A DNA stretch of 12,050 bases from an uncultured Lachnospiraceae bacterium (GTDB taxonomy: Bacteria; Bacillota; Clostridia; Lachnospirales; Lachnospiraceae), in NCBI GenBank assembly GCA_910588875.1, contig CAJURT010000068.1, positions 1 to 12,050 on the forward strand, written 5' to 3'. Positions 6,676-12,050 of this stretch are shown piece by piece (the stretch's first letter is position 1; each line of letters begins with the position of its first letter). The position numbers and the translations under genes are program-made. Under the pieces are notes generated by a model. That model did not search any database. It was not told where the DNA came from and saw only the letters and a program-made list of their open reading frames with translations.

Positions 6676-6882
6676 TCACCCAATCCTGTTGAAAAGAACC
6701 GTCTGCTTCTTCATGGATATTTTCCCCACCTCATATCCATATTCTGTAAGTTCTTTTTTGTATTTTAAAAATGAATGGTCGATGGGCAGCCCTGCTATAT
6801 TCTGAATCTTCTCAAAGGTAAGCTGGAAGGATTGCTGGCCGTTTTTCTGTATATACTCCCATAAAGCATTATATTTACTCAT
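6676..6882 (-). CDS. DUF7662-like small protein
   Basis: The protein is 68 residues, with an ATG start and AGGAG seven bases upstream. Its start codon overlaps the stop of the gene before it (ATGA), a typical sign of translational coupling. The pattern YNALWEYIQKNGQQSFQLTF (4-23), EKIQNIAGLPIDHSFLKY (24-41), then a basic beta-rich end KISMKKQTVLFNR, resembles the DUF7662 small domain seen alone or attached to restriction-type and regulatory proteins. The family call is by pattern only. There are no membrane or signal features. The gene looks intact, even though the coupled upstream gene is split by a stop codon. Confidence 0.65.
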   Translation of the reverse strand: MSKYNALWEYIQKNGQQSFQLTFEKIQNIAGLPIDHSFLKYKKELTEYGYEVGKISMKKQTVLFNRIG

Positions 6883-7874
6883 GATTTTTCTCCTGTTTCA
6901 CTCTGATATACAAACCTGTATTTTCCTTTTCCCTTTCCTTTCACTTCTGCTACAATCCCCATATCTTTCAGCTTTTTCACCATATCCTTCGAGACAGTAA
7001 CTGTACAACCAAGGATTTCCCTTACTTCTGGCGCACCAAATACCTGGTTGGTCTCAATGGAATCATATATTTTTAACAGATTGCTTTTGGTATGGGTAAA
7101 ATATTTTTGGGCGGCAATCATTGCCTTAAATGTTCCAATCTCCAGCTTTTTTACAGATAAATCATTCTCCAAAATCTCATTTCTGATCTGAATAGCCGGA
7201 TTTTCGCTCTGAATAGCCGGGCTTTTGCTCTGAATAGCCGGATTTTTGCTCTGAATAGCCGGATTTCCTTTATTATAAACAATGGTCTTTAACATAAATG
7301 CGTTCGTATAATACAGCGGAAGTTTCTGTCCAACAGCCTCTAACTCCCTGCACATACGATCTACTCCCTCACCATATTCCTTAACAAAATCATATGCCCT
7401 CAAAAACTCAGCAATCTTTGGATTCCTGGAAAAGTGTGTAAACCTGATGTTCTCTGCTCTGACCATTCCCGGTAATTTGCCCGGGCTTTCTACAACAATA
7501 CGATTATCAAACATCTTAATCTGAATGTCCGTCCCTGTAATGCTATATGCCCGGTGTGTTACTGCATTTACAATAATTTCCTGACGAACAAACTTCGGAT
7601 ATTCTTCTTCTGTAATAAATATGCCTTCTGGCCCAAGATAGGTCTTCTCCTTTATTTGCGTATCCAGATAAGCAATGGAATCCTTTATTATCTTTAAAAT
7701 GGTACCTTTAAAAATCACATCTTTAATCACATTCATTTCTGTGCCTGACTTTTCTTCTGTCCCATCATATCTTATAAAACGCACTCTGGCACAGGGAAAA
7801 AACTTCTGAGGTTCTTTTCCAAATAATAAAATGGCAGAAGTGCTTACATGTAGTTTTCCATCTTTCTCAATCAC
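6879..7874 (-). CDS. C-terminal part of split AlbA_2/HATPase_c_4 protein
   Basis: This 331-codon stretch is in the same frame as the AlbA_2 fragment upstream and is separated from it only by TAG and four codons. The GTG at 7874 has no ribosome binding site, so independent translation is doubtful. It contains the GHKL-type ATPase part of the family (HATPase_c_4): QEIIVNAVTHRAYS (98-111, N-box), DNRIVVESPGKLP (123-135, G1-like) and YGEGVDRM (167-174). Residues 204-229 are a heptapeptide repeat of the type NPAIQSK, four times over. The C-terminus (about 246-322) looks like a winged helix: VFGAPEVREILGCTVTVSKD and then a lysine/glycine-rich wing. Full-length relatives are cytoplasmic DNA-binding or regulator-like proteins of unclear role. 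Joined to the upstream part it would be about 516 residues, the usual size. Confidence 0.75.
   Translation of the reverse strand: MIEKDGKLHVSTSAILLFGKEPQKFFPCARVRFIRYDGTEEKSGTEMNVIKDVIFKGTILKIIKDSIAYLDTQIKEKTYLGPEGIFITEEEYPKFVRQEIIVNAVTHRAYSITGTDIQIKMFDNRIVVESPGKLPGMVRAENIRFTHFSRNPKIAEFLRAYDFVKEYGEGVDRMCRELEAVGQKLPLYYTNAFMLKTIVYNKGNPAIQSKNPAIQSKSPAIQSENPAIQIRNEILENDLSVKKLEIGTFKAMIAAQKYFTHTKSNLLKIYDSIETNQVFGAPEVREILGCTVTVSKDMVKKLKDMGIVAEVKGKGKGKYRFVYQSETGEKS
7188..7266 (-). repeat. 21-nt tandem repeat (3.8 copies)
   Basis: There are three full copies (7188-7208, 7209-7229, 7230-7250) and a 16-base partial copy (7251-7266), each starting CTGAATAGCCGG on the plus strand, with one to three differences between copies. 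The unit is in frame and encodes a seven-residue repeat (PAIQS with a variable pair) in the linker between the HATPase and winged-helix parts. Copy-number change would keep the frame and alter only the linker length. Confidence 0.85.
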
Positions 7875-7886
7875 AAAACCATTATT

Positions 7887-8429
7887 CTACTTCAGAAATT
7901 CAATCGGCGCTTTGGTATATCCGATTTTCTTAACATACTCACTTACCTGTTCCATATCTAAATCATCAATCACAGCATCCACAACTATTTTATCCTCAAA
8001 ATAACGTTCTCCCTTATCATATGTCAACTGCAATCGATCTTCAAATTTCAAGAGTTTGGATTTATCACCTACTCGAAAATATACCTCATCTGCCTGATTG
8101 GCATGAACCTGTGGACTTGGCTCGATATCCATTACAAGCACATGATTCTCCCTGCCTTTATCATCCATACAAGGAATTCTTTCTATATTCACTTTTACGG
8201 TAGGTTCACAAAAATCAAAAGGAACTCTTAAAAGTTCGTTCAACCTGCCAATTTCATAATCAACGCCTTCAATTCTTTTTGTTTTATCTGAAATCCCTAT
8301 AACAATCCTGCCGCCATCTGCGTTAGCAAAAGCTACTACTGTTATCGCCAATGCCTTGGGATCTACCATCACACTTTTACGGTCAAATATTTGCCGTTCT
8401 TCATTTTCTAATATTTCATGTATTGTCAT
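7887..8429 (-). CDS. N-terminal part of split AlbA_2 (Schlafen-like) protein
   Basis: I start at the ATG at 8429 (180 residues), which has GAGG eight bases upstream; a GTG at 8438 overlaps that site. Residues about 10-120 are an AlbA_2/Schlafen-type domain: EERQIFDRKSV near the start, ITVVAFANADGGRIVIGISD (about 30-49), and DEVYFRVGDKSKLL (about 114-127). After IEFLK the frame hits TAG (7887-7889), and the following codons NNGFVIEKDGKLHVS continue the same protein without a frameshift. Relatives usually read ENxGFV here, so a GAG-to-TAG change is the simplest explanation. The AlbA_2 domain could fold alone, but the gene is best viewed as interrupted. A consensus-like promoter lies directly upstream. 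Confidence 0.75.
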   Translation of the reverse strand: MTIHEILENEERQIFDRKSVMVDPKALAITVVAFANADGGRIVIGISDKTKRIEGVDYEIGRLNELLRVPFDFCEPTVKVNIERIPCMDDKGRENHVLVMDIEPSPQVHANQADEVYFRVGDKSKLLKFEDRLQLTYDKGERYFEDKIVVDAVIDDLDMEQVSEYVKKIGYTKAPIEFLK

Positions 8430-8446
8430 GAGATTCACCTCTTTAT

Positions 8447-8455
8447 ATTATACCA
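8447..8455 (-). promoter_or_regulatory. Extended -10 promoter of the AlbA_2 gene
   Basis: On the minus strand the sequence reads TGGTATAAT, a perfect -10 hexamer (8447-8452) with the extended TGn element. The region 17 bases further upstream has only a poor -35 match. Predicted transcription would start near 8440, giving a very short leader that just includes the GAGG ribosome binding site. It could drive the whole leftward run from here. Confidence 0.5.
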
Positions 8456-8541
8456 AATCTCTTTCCACAAAAGAAATGATCAGATACATTCCTGTCAATT
8501 CTAAGAATTTCCAGCATATCTACCCGCTCTGAAGCCCCTCC

Positions 8542-9522
8542 CTACTCCAGGCTCCCAAAAAAGTTCTCATAAAGAGCAATATCATACTCCCTTCCGTCCT
8601 CCGCGTCCCCAAAATACTCCCCTTTCACAACAGCAATCGTGAAAGCATCCGCGTATCCGTTTTCATCCATCATGGTGACATTTACAACGCCGTTCAGGGT
8701 ATGGCCGGTATAAGAAATCAGTTCCTCTGTCATCTGCCGGACCTTTCTTTCCGTTTCCCGGCGCTGCTTCTCTCTTTCCGGTTCCTTGTCGCTTTCATAG
8801 TCCACATAGAGAACCATGTGCAGAATATAGGGGAATTTTTCAAAAACTTCCTGATATTGCAGCCGGGTAAAATCGATACTTTCTGCCAGGGAATACTGCA
8901 TCATCTGGTCAAACATCGCCCGGGATTCTGGCATATCCTGGAAAACATAGGAGGGGTATTCCTGAAAATAAAGGGTACTGTCATTTTCCCGGATCCCCGG
9001 TATCCCGGCAACTCCTTTATCCCAGAAATTCTTTCTGTAAAATTCCTCTGTGAGATCAGAAAAATATCGTTCCATGTCACTTTCTATACTTCCCTCACTA
9101 AACTCCCATCTCCGGTTATCAAACACAAATGTGCAGTCCCCGCCCTCCGCATTTTTATACGAAAGCGTCCATTCCCTGTAATGCACTGTGACATCAACCT
9201 GGTCACATTCATCAAAATACTGCAATTCCTTTTTGACACCTTCCGAGAGCACAGAGTCCTCCCCAAAGCAGTCCCTTAGCATCTCTTTCCCTGCTTCCGG
9301 CATATCCTCCTCGTAGCGGATCGTCTCACTTCCCCGCGGCAATGCCAGAAGCAATGCCCCTGGGAACCAGGAAAAGGGGAAGAAAGGCCCGGAATTTGAC
9401 AGCAAATAGGCAACAAGAAAAATCCCGGCAATCAGTAGAATCCCTTTATTTTCCACCTTTTTTAAAAACAGGAACCAAAGAGCGCAGAAAATTAAAACCA
9501 AGATCGATACAAAGTAAAACAT
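8542..9522 (-). CDS. Unrecognised membrane-anchored protein with large acidic domain
   Basis: I do not recognise this 326-residue family. The ATG start has AAGGG seven bases upstream, with GAGGAG a little further out. Hydrophobic helices cover about 2-20 and 27-42, and a further apolar stretch rich in Phe/Pro/Leu runs from 46 to 61; KK between the first two is the main positive patch. Residues 62-326 form a mostly acidic, aromatic-rich region with no cysteine pairs of note, probably outside the membrane. A strongly charged helix with EREKQRRETERKVRQM lies at 249-264. The end (about 276-326) looks beta-rich. It stands alone between the terminator-like element at 9642-9733 and the promoter at 8447, so it is probably a single-gene transcript. 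Confidence 0.75.
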   Translation of the reverse strand: MFYFVSILVLIFCALWFLFLKKVENKGILLIAGIFLVAYLLSNSGPFFPFSWFPGALLLALPRGSETIRYEEDMPEAGKEMLRDCFGEDSVLSEGVKKELQYFDECDQVDVTVHYREWTLSYKNAEGGDCTFVFDNRRWEFSEGSIESDMERYFSDLTEEFYRKNFWDKGVAGIPGIRENDSTLYFQEYPSYVFQDMPESRAMFDQMMQYSLAESIDFTRLQYQEVFEKFPYILHMVLYVDYESDKEPEREKQRRETERKVRQMTEELISYTGHTLNGVVNVTMMDENGYADAFTIAVVKGEYFGDAEDGREYDIALYENFFGSLE

Positions 9523-9634
9523 GAATCATCCCTTCTCCTCAAAGCAATCCCAGTATCCCAAACAATATCCCAGGATAATTCCATTTTACAGGAAACCTGC
9601 CATAAAGAAAAGTCTTTTTTCTTAAAACAGGATT

Positions 9635-9734
9635 TAAAAAAGGCTGTCCCAAATCTGCACATCCCCTCTGTAAGGCGCCCATATCCTTCCGATATCAGCC
9701 TTAATCTATGGAAATGCCGTATTTGCGACAGCCC
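9635..9734 (-). terminator. Probable terminator of the PTS operon
   Basis: Reading leftward from the HPr-like gene, GGCTGTC (9733-9727) pairs with GACAGCC (9648-9642), which is followed directly by six T residues (9641-9636). An inner stem, TAAGGC (9703-9698 on the minus strand) with GCCTTA, lies within. The long stem and T-run would serve as a factor-independent terminator, and no other candidate exists before the next gene. The same bases also look like a small mobile repeat, listed separately. Confidence 0.5.
9642..9733. repeat. 92-bp nested palindrome, MITE-like
   Basis: Terminal inverted repeats GGCTGTC-(C or G)-CAAAT occupy 9642-9654 and 9721-9733, with one mismatch. The interior contains a second palindrome: TAAGGC (9671-9676) and GCCTTA (9698-9703) around ATATC and GATAT. 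GGCTGTC(G/T)CAAA-type ends are common on Firmicutes insertion sequences, including IS1182-like ones, so this may be a non-autonomous derivative. There is no coding capacity and no clear target duplication. Confidence 0.55.
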
Positions 9735-9775
9735 TATAACTCATCCGCCAACTACAACCTTGCCGAAATTCCCTC

Positions 9776-10042
9776 TTACCCCGGCCACATATTCGTCTCG
9801 ATAAATTTCTTCAGCCTTATCCCTTCCTCCTGTTCCTTTTCGCCTTCCACCAGAATCTCCAGGGTTTCGCCTGCCTTGGCGGAAAGGGAGAGCACGTGGA
9901 AAATCAACTTGGCGTCACCGCTTTTTTCTCCCTTCCTGATCTGCACCCTGCTGGTACACTGAATCGCTTCTTTTACCAGCCTTCCGGCGGCCTCCGGCAA
10001 AAGGCCGGCAGGATCCTTTATCTGAAATTCCCATTTGACCAT
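9776..10042 (-). CDS. HPr-like protein lacking both phosphorylation sites
   Basis: The 88-residue protein starts at an ATG with GGGGAG seven bases upstream, 15 bases after the phosphatase gene. It aligns along its length with HPr (PtsH) without gaps: DPAGLLPEAAGRLVKEA (10-26) over the active-site helix, DAKLIFHVLSLSAKAG (43-58) over the regulatory-serine region, and a final helix KEQEEGIRLKKFI. The catalytic histidine at position 15 is Leu, the neighbouring Arg17 is Glu, and the regulatory serine at 46 is Leu. It therefore cannot carry phosphate as HPr does, nor be a substrate of HPr kinase at the usual site. Because it is encoded with mannose-type PTS subunits, a role as a regulatory or structural partner is a reasonable inference, but decay of a former HPr is also possible. 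Confidence 0.8.
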   Translation of the reverse strand: MVKWEFQIKDPAGLLPEAAGRLVKEAIQCTSRVQIRKGEKSGDAKLIFHVLSLSAKAGETLEILVEGEKEQEEGIRLKKFIETNMWPG

Positions 10043-10057
10043 AGATTTTCTCCCCTT

Positions 10058-10867
10058 TTACACGGACAGATAGCGGTTCAGCCCCAAAGCGATTCCTCCC
10101 TCATTGTTGCTCCCTGTGACGAAATCCGCCATATTCTTTACTTCCTCAATGGCATTTCCCATGGCAATGGCTGTACCAGCCTTTAAAAGCATGGGAATGT
10201 CCAGTTCCTGATCGCCAAAGGCAATGGTCTCCTCAGGGCTGACAGCCAGCCTCTCACAGATCGCCTCCAGCGCCTCCCCTTTGTTGGCTCCCTCAGGAAA
10301 TATTTCAAGATAAATCTCTGAGGAACGTGCCATATCCACTCCGGAAGGCCCGTGGGCCTTCATTTTGGCCTGGACCTGGCAAACCGTCTCCGGATCTGCG
10401 CCGATCAGAAGCTTGTTGGGGCCGCATCCCTCCCTTTTCCACTCCTGTTCCAACGTCTTTAAATCCCTGACTTCGGGCTGATAATGAATAATCCGGCTCT
10501 CCCGCTCCACATAGGCATCCTTTCCGGTCACATACCATCTTCTCCCCTGAAAAATCCACAAAGGAATATGCCAGTCTGTCAAAAAGCCTTCCTCAATCTT
10601 CCGGGCTGCCTCATAGGTCAGGCATCTGCTGTGGATGCATTCCTCTCCCATAAGAATATACGTCCCTGCATTGCAGGCCTTGATACAGGGAATAGAAAGC
10701 TCCTTCTCCACCAGTTCGGCTGCCGCCGGCATCCTTCCTGTAATCAGTGCAATCCGGATCCCCATATCGTGTGCCTTTTTCAGGCTTTCCTTTACCGGAT
10801 CCGGAACCCTTTTTTCATCATTCAAAAGGGTTCCGTCCACGTCCAAACAAATCAGCTTATACGACAT
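10058..10867 (-). CDS. Cof-type HAD-IIB phosphatase
   Basis: This is a 269-residue protein of the haloacid dehalogenase superfamily, subfamily IIB, which dephosphorylates sugar phosphates and related metabolites in the cytoplasm. All four motifs are present: DVDGTLL (Asp9 nucleophile, Asp11), ITGR (Thr43), Lys196 in GANKGEA, and GDQELD (Asp219, Asp223) in place of the more common GDxxND. The cap region lies between about 84 and 185. The ATG start at 10867 overlaps the end of the upstream membrane-protein gene by 16 bases, with AGGTG just ahead. Placement in a PTS operon suggests it acts on the imported sugar phosphate or a product, but the substrate cannot be read from sequence. Confidence 0.92.
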   Translation of the reverse strand: MSYKLICLDVDGTLLNDEKRVPDPVKESLKKAHDMGIRIALITGRMPAAAELVEKELSIPCIKACNAGTYILMGEECIHSRCLTYEAARKIEEGFLTDWHIPLWIFQGRRWYVTGKDAYVERESRIIHYQPEVRDLKTLEQEWKREGCGPNKLLIGADPETVCQVQAKMKAHGPSGVDMARSSEIYLEIFPEGANKGEALEAICERLAVSPEETIAFGDQELDIPMLLKAGTAIAMGNAIEEVKNMADFVTGSNNEGGIALGLNRYLSV

Positions 10868-11151
10868 GCTTCACCTGCCTCCAACCGATTTAATATCTTT
10901 TCCACATTGCGCTTTCCGTTCCGAATCCCCAGATTCAATACTGCCGCGCTCCCCACGCCGGCAAGAATCAGAAGAATGCCCGAAATGCCGAAGAAAAGAT
11001 TTTCCCCCTGTCCCCCAAAACCTGCATAGAGAAATGCCACACCAATGGCAGACAGGGCAAGTGCTGTTTTTTTCCATCCCTCAATCTGTCCCAGAGCCTT
11101 TATCTGAAGCGCCGCCTCCCGGGATAACCGGTTCTTCTCCGCAATATTCAT
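10852..11151 (-). CDS. Small two-helix membrane protein of PTS operon
   Basis: I choose the ATG at 11151 (99 residues), with GGAGG seven bases upstream; a longer reading to 11241 would run into the IID gene. A polar N-terminal helix (NIAEKNRLSREAALQIKALG) is followed by two hydrophobic helices at about 28-45 and 52-76, the second rich in Gly/Leu/Ala, and a basic tail IRNGKRNVEKILNRLEAG. I do not recognise a family. It lies 37 bases after the IID gene and overlaps the HAD phosphatase by 16 bases, so it is made with the transporter and may associate with it. Confidence 0.72.
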   Translation of the reverse strand: MNIAEKNRLSREAALQIKALGQIEGWKKTALALSAIGVAFLYAGFGGQGENLFFGISGILLILAGVGSAAVLNLGIRNGKRNVEKILNRLEAGEACRIS

Positions 11152-11188
11152 AACATTTCCTCCGCCATACACCGTCAGGTTTCCTCTT

Positions 11189-12022
11189 TTAGTACACAAG
11201 CCCCGGATTGAAGAATCCCAGCAGCACGCCCACAAAGGCAACCACCACCAAGAGCAGCATCACTTTAATGGGCGACATCCGTTTTTTTGCCATCAAAAAC
11301 CAGCAGGCAATCACGAAAACGGCTGTCAAAAGGCCAGGAAACACCTCGTTCAACTTATCCTGCAGCACCAGATAGGGTTCTCCGGCTTCATTGAGAAGCT
11401 GCAGGGATGTGGTGACGCTGACCCAGGTTGCGGATACGGCTCCGATCACCATTCCGCCCAGGATGGAAACCGACTCCCGGATGGCATCTCCCTGTGCCCC
11501 GATCAGGAACTCCACCGCTTTGGTGCCCAGGCTGTAGCCTTTAAAATACAGAAACCGCATTCCCAAATAGGCGAATAAGTTCCAGACAACAATGTAGAAA
11601 ATCGCTCCCAGGGGAGAACCTCCGGTGGACATTCCCATGGCAATACCCAGGAGAATGGGAATCACAGTTCCTACCACCAGGGAATCCCCGATTCCCGCAA
11701 TGGGCCCCATCAGGCCGGCGCGGAGGCCATTGATGGTCTCGTCATCCACATCCTCGGTTCCGCTTGCCCTTGCCTCCTCCAGGCCCGCGGTAATGCCTAC
11801 AATCAGGGTCCCCAGCTGAGGCTCTGTGTTGAAAAATGCAGTGTAGGTATTCATAGCCTTTGCTTTGTCGTCCTCATTGTCATATAAGTCCTCCACCAGA
11901 GGAAGCATGGAACACAGATATCCGAAGGTCTGCATGTGTTCCTGGGAAAAACAGGTCAAATGTCCATAGAACCAATTATGAAAGGACTTTGTAAGAGCCT
12001 TTTTTGACAGCTTCTTCTCCAT
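11189..12022 (-). CDS. PTS mannose/fructose/sorbose family IID subunit
   Basis: The ATG at 12022 (277 residues) has AGGAGG nine bases upstream and begins MEKKLSKKALTKSF, as usual for IID. The protein pairs with IIC to form the membrane channel of mannose-family phosphotransferase systems, which import and phosphorylate a sugar. Diagnostic stretches include the N-terminal FHNWFYGHLTCFSQEHMQ, FFNTEP (about 63-68), and GLMGPIAGIGDSLVVGT (about 103-119), followed by IPILLGIAMGMSTGGSPLGA. Hydrophobic helices lie around 120-165, 185-205 and 230-275. Length and motifs are normal. The substrate cannot be told from IID alone; IIA and IIB are not in the window. Confidence 0.95.
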   Translation of the reverse strand: MEKKLSKKALTKSFHNWFYGHLTCFSQEHMQTFGYLCSMLPLVEDLYDNEDDKAKAMNTYTAFFNTEPQLGTLIVGITAGLEEARASGTEDVDDETINGLRAGLMGPIAGIGDSLVVGTVIPILLGIAMGMSTGGSPLGAIFYIVVWNLFAYLGMRFLYFKGYSLGTKAVEFLIGAQGDAIRESVSILGGMVIGAVSATWVSVTTSLQLLNEAGEPYLVLQDKLNEVFPGLLTAVFVIACWFLMAKKRMSPIKVMLLLVVVAFVGVLLGFFNPGLVY

Positions 12023-12023
12023 A

Positions 12024-12050
12024 TCAGATATCCTCCTCGTCATCATCATA
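12024..12050 (-). CDS. C-terminal tail of probable PTS IIC subunit (partial)
   Basis: In the frame preceding IID, the window edge reads YDDDEEDI and then TGA (12024-12026), one base before the IID start codon. Acidic tails of this kind are usual at the end of IIC subunits of the mannose family, and IIC normally precedes IID. Only eight codons are visible, so the call rests on position and composition. Confidence 0.5.
   Translation of the reverse strand, partial: YDDDEEDI

Noticed and set aside
9540..9630. Promoter for the 326-residue membrane protein
   Set aside because: TAAAAT and GATACT hexamers are present, but neither has a good -35 at proper spacing, so I do not call one.

Overview
The window reads as a chromosomal accessory region from a gut-type Clostridia, most likely Lachnospiraceae. 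The evidence is strong AGGAGG-type ribosome binding sites, short intergenic gaps, a mannose-family PTS operon with a Cof-type phosphatase, an AAA-ATPase/PD-(D/E)XK protein and an AlbA_2/HATPase protein, all common in that group. Every gene I support lies on the minus strand, so transcription runs from high to low coordinates. Genus cannot be fixed from the sequence alone.

Region A (about 12050 to 9640) is the distal part of a PTS operon: the last codons of a probable IIC subunit, the IID subunit, a 99-residue two-helix membrane protein, a Cof-type HAD phosphatase, and an HPr-like protein that has lost both HPr phosphorylation sites (His15 is Leu, Ser46 is Leu). Starts overlap or sit within a few dozen bases of the previous stop. 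The operon ends at a nested palindrome with 13-bp terminal inverted repeats followed by six T residues on the transcribed strand; it looks like a small MITE that also works as a terminator.

Region B (9522 to 8542) is one unrecognised protein with N-terminal membrane helices and a large acidic, probably extracytoplasmic domain.

Region C (about 8450 to 5420) starts with an extended -10 promoter and holds an AlbA_2/HATPase_c_4 regulator-like gene split by an in-frame TAG, then a DUF7662-like protein, a TfoX C-terminal-domain protein, a GNAT acetyltransferase, an out-of-frame remnant that looks like the C-terminus of a second GNAT, and a DUF2164 protein. A 168-bp palindromic MITE-like element (5254 to 5421) follows; its end supplies the DUF2164 stop codon.

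Region D (5233 to 95) holds a P-loop kinase-like protein, a SAM-dependent methyltransferase, a DUF4240-like protein with an extra C-terminal domain, an AAA-ATPase/PD-(D/E)XK protein, an unusually short MotA/TolQ/ExbB-like channel protein, and a lipoprotein with a class D beta-lactamase/penicillin-binding fold that stops before its KTG motif.

Apart from the PTS operon, the genes do not form a recognisable pathway. Regions C and D look like an accumulation of small stand-alone accessory genes, with decay (nonsense codon, truncation, remnant) and two non-autonomous repeat elements. I did not find a clear, complete new defence or biosynthetic system. The most thought-provoking items are the phosphorylation-dead HPr in the PTS operon, the loop-less MotA-like channel next to a peptidoglycan-enzyme-like lipoprotein, and the split AlbA_2 gene.
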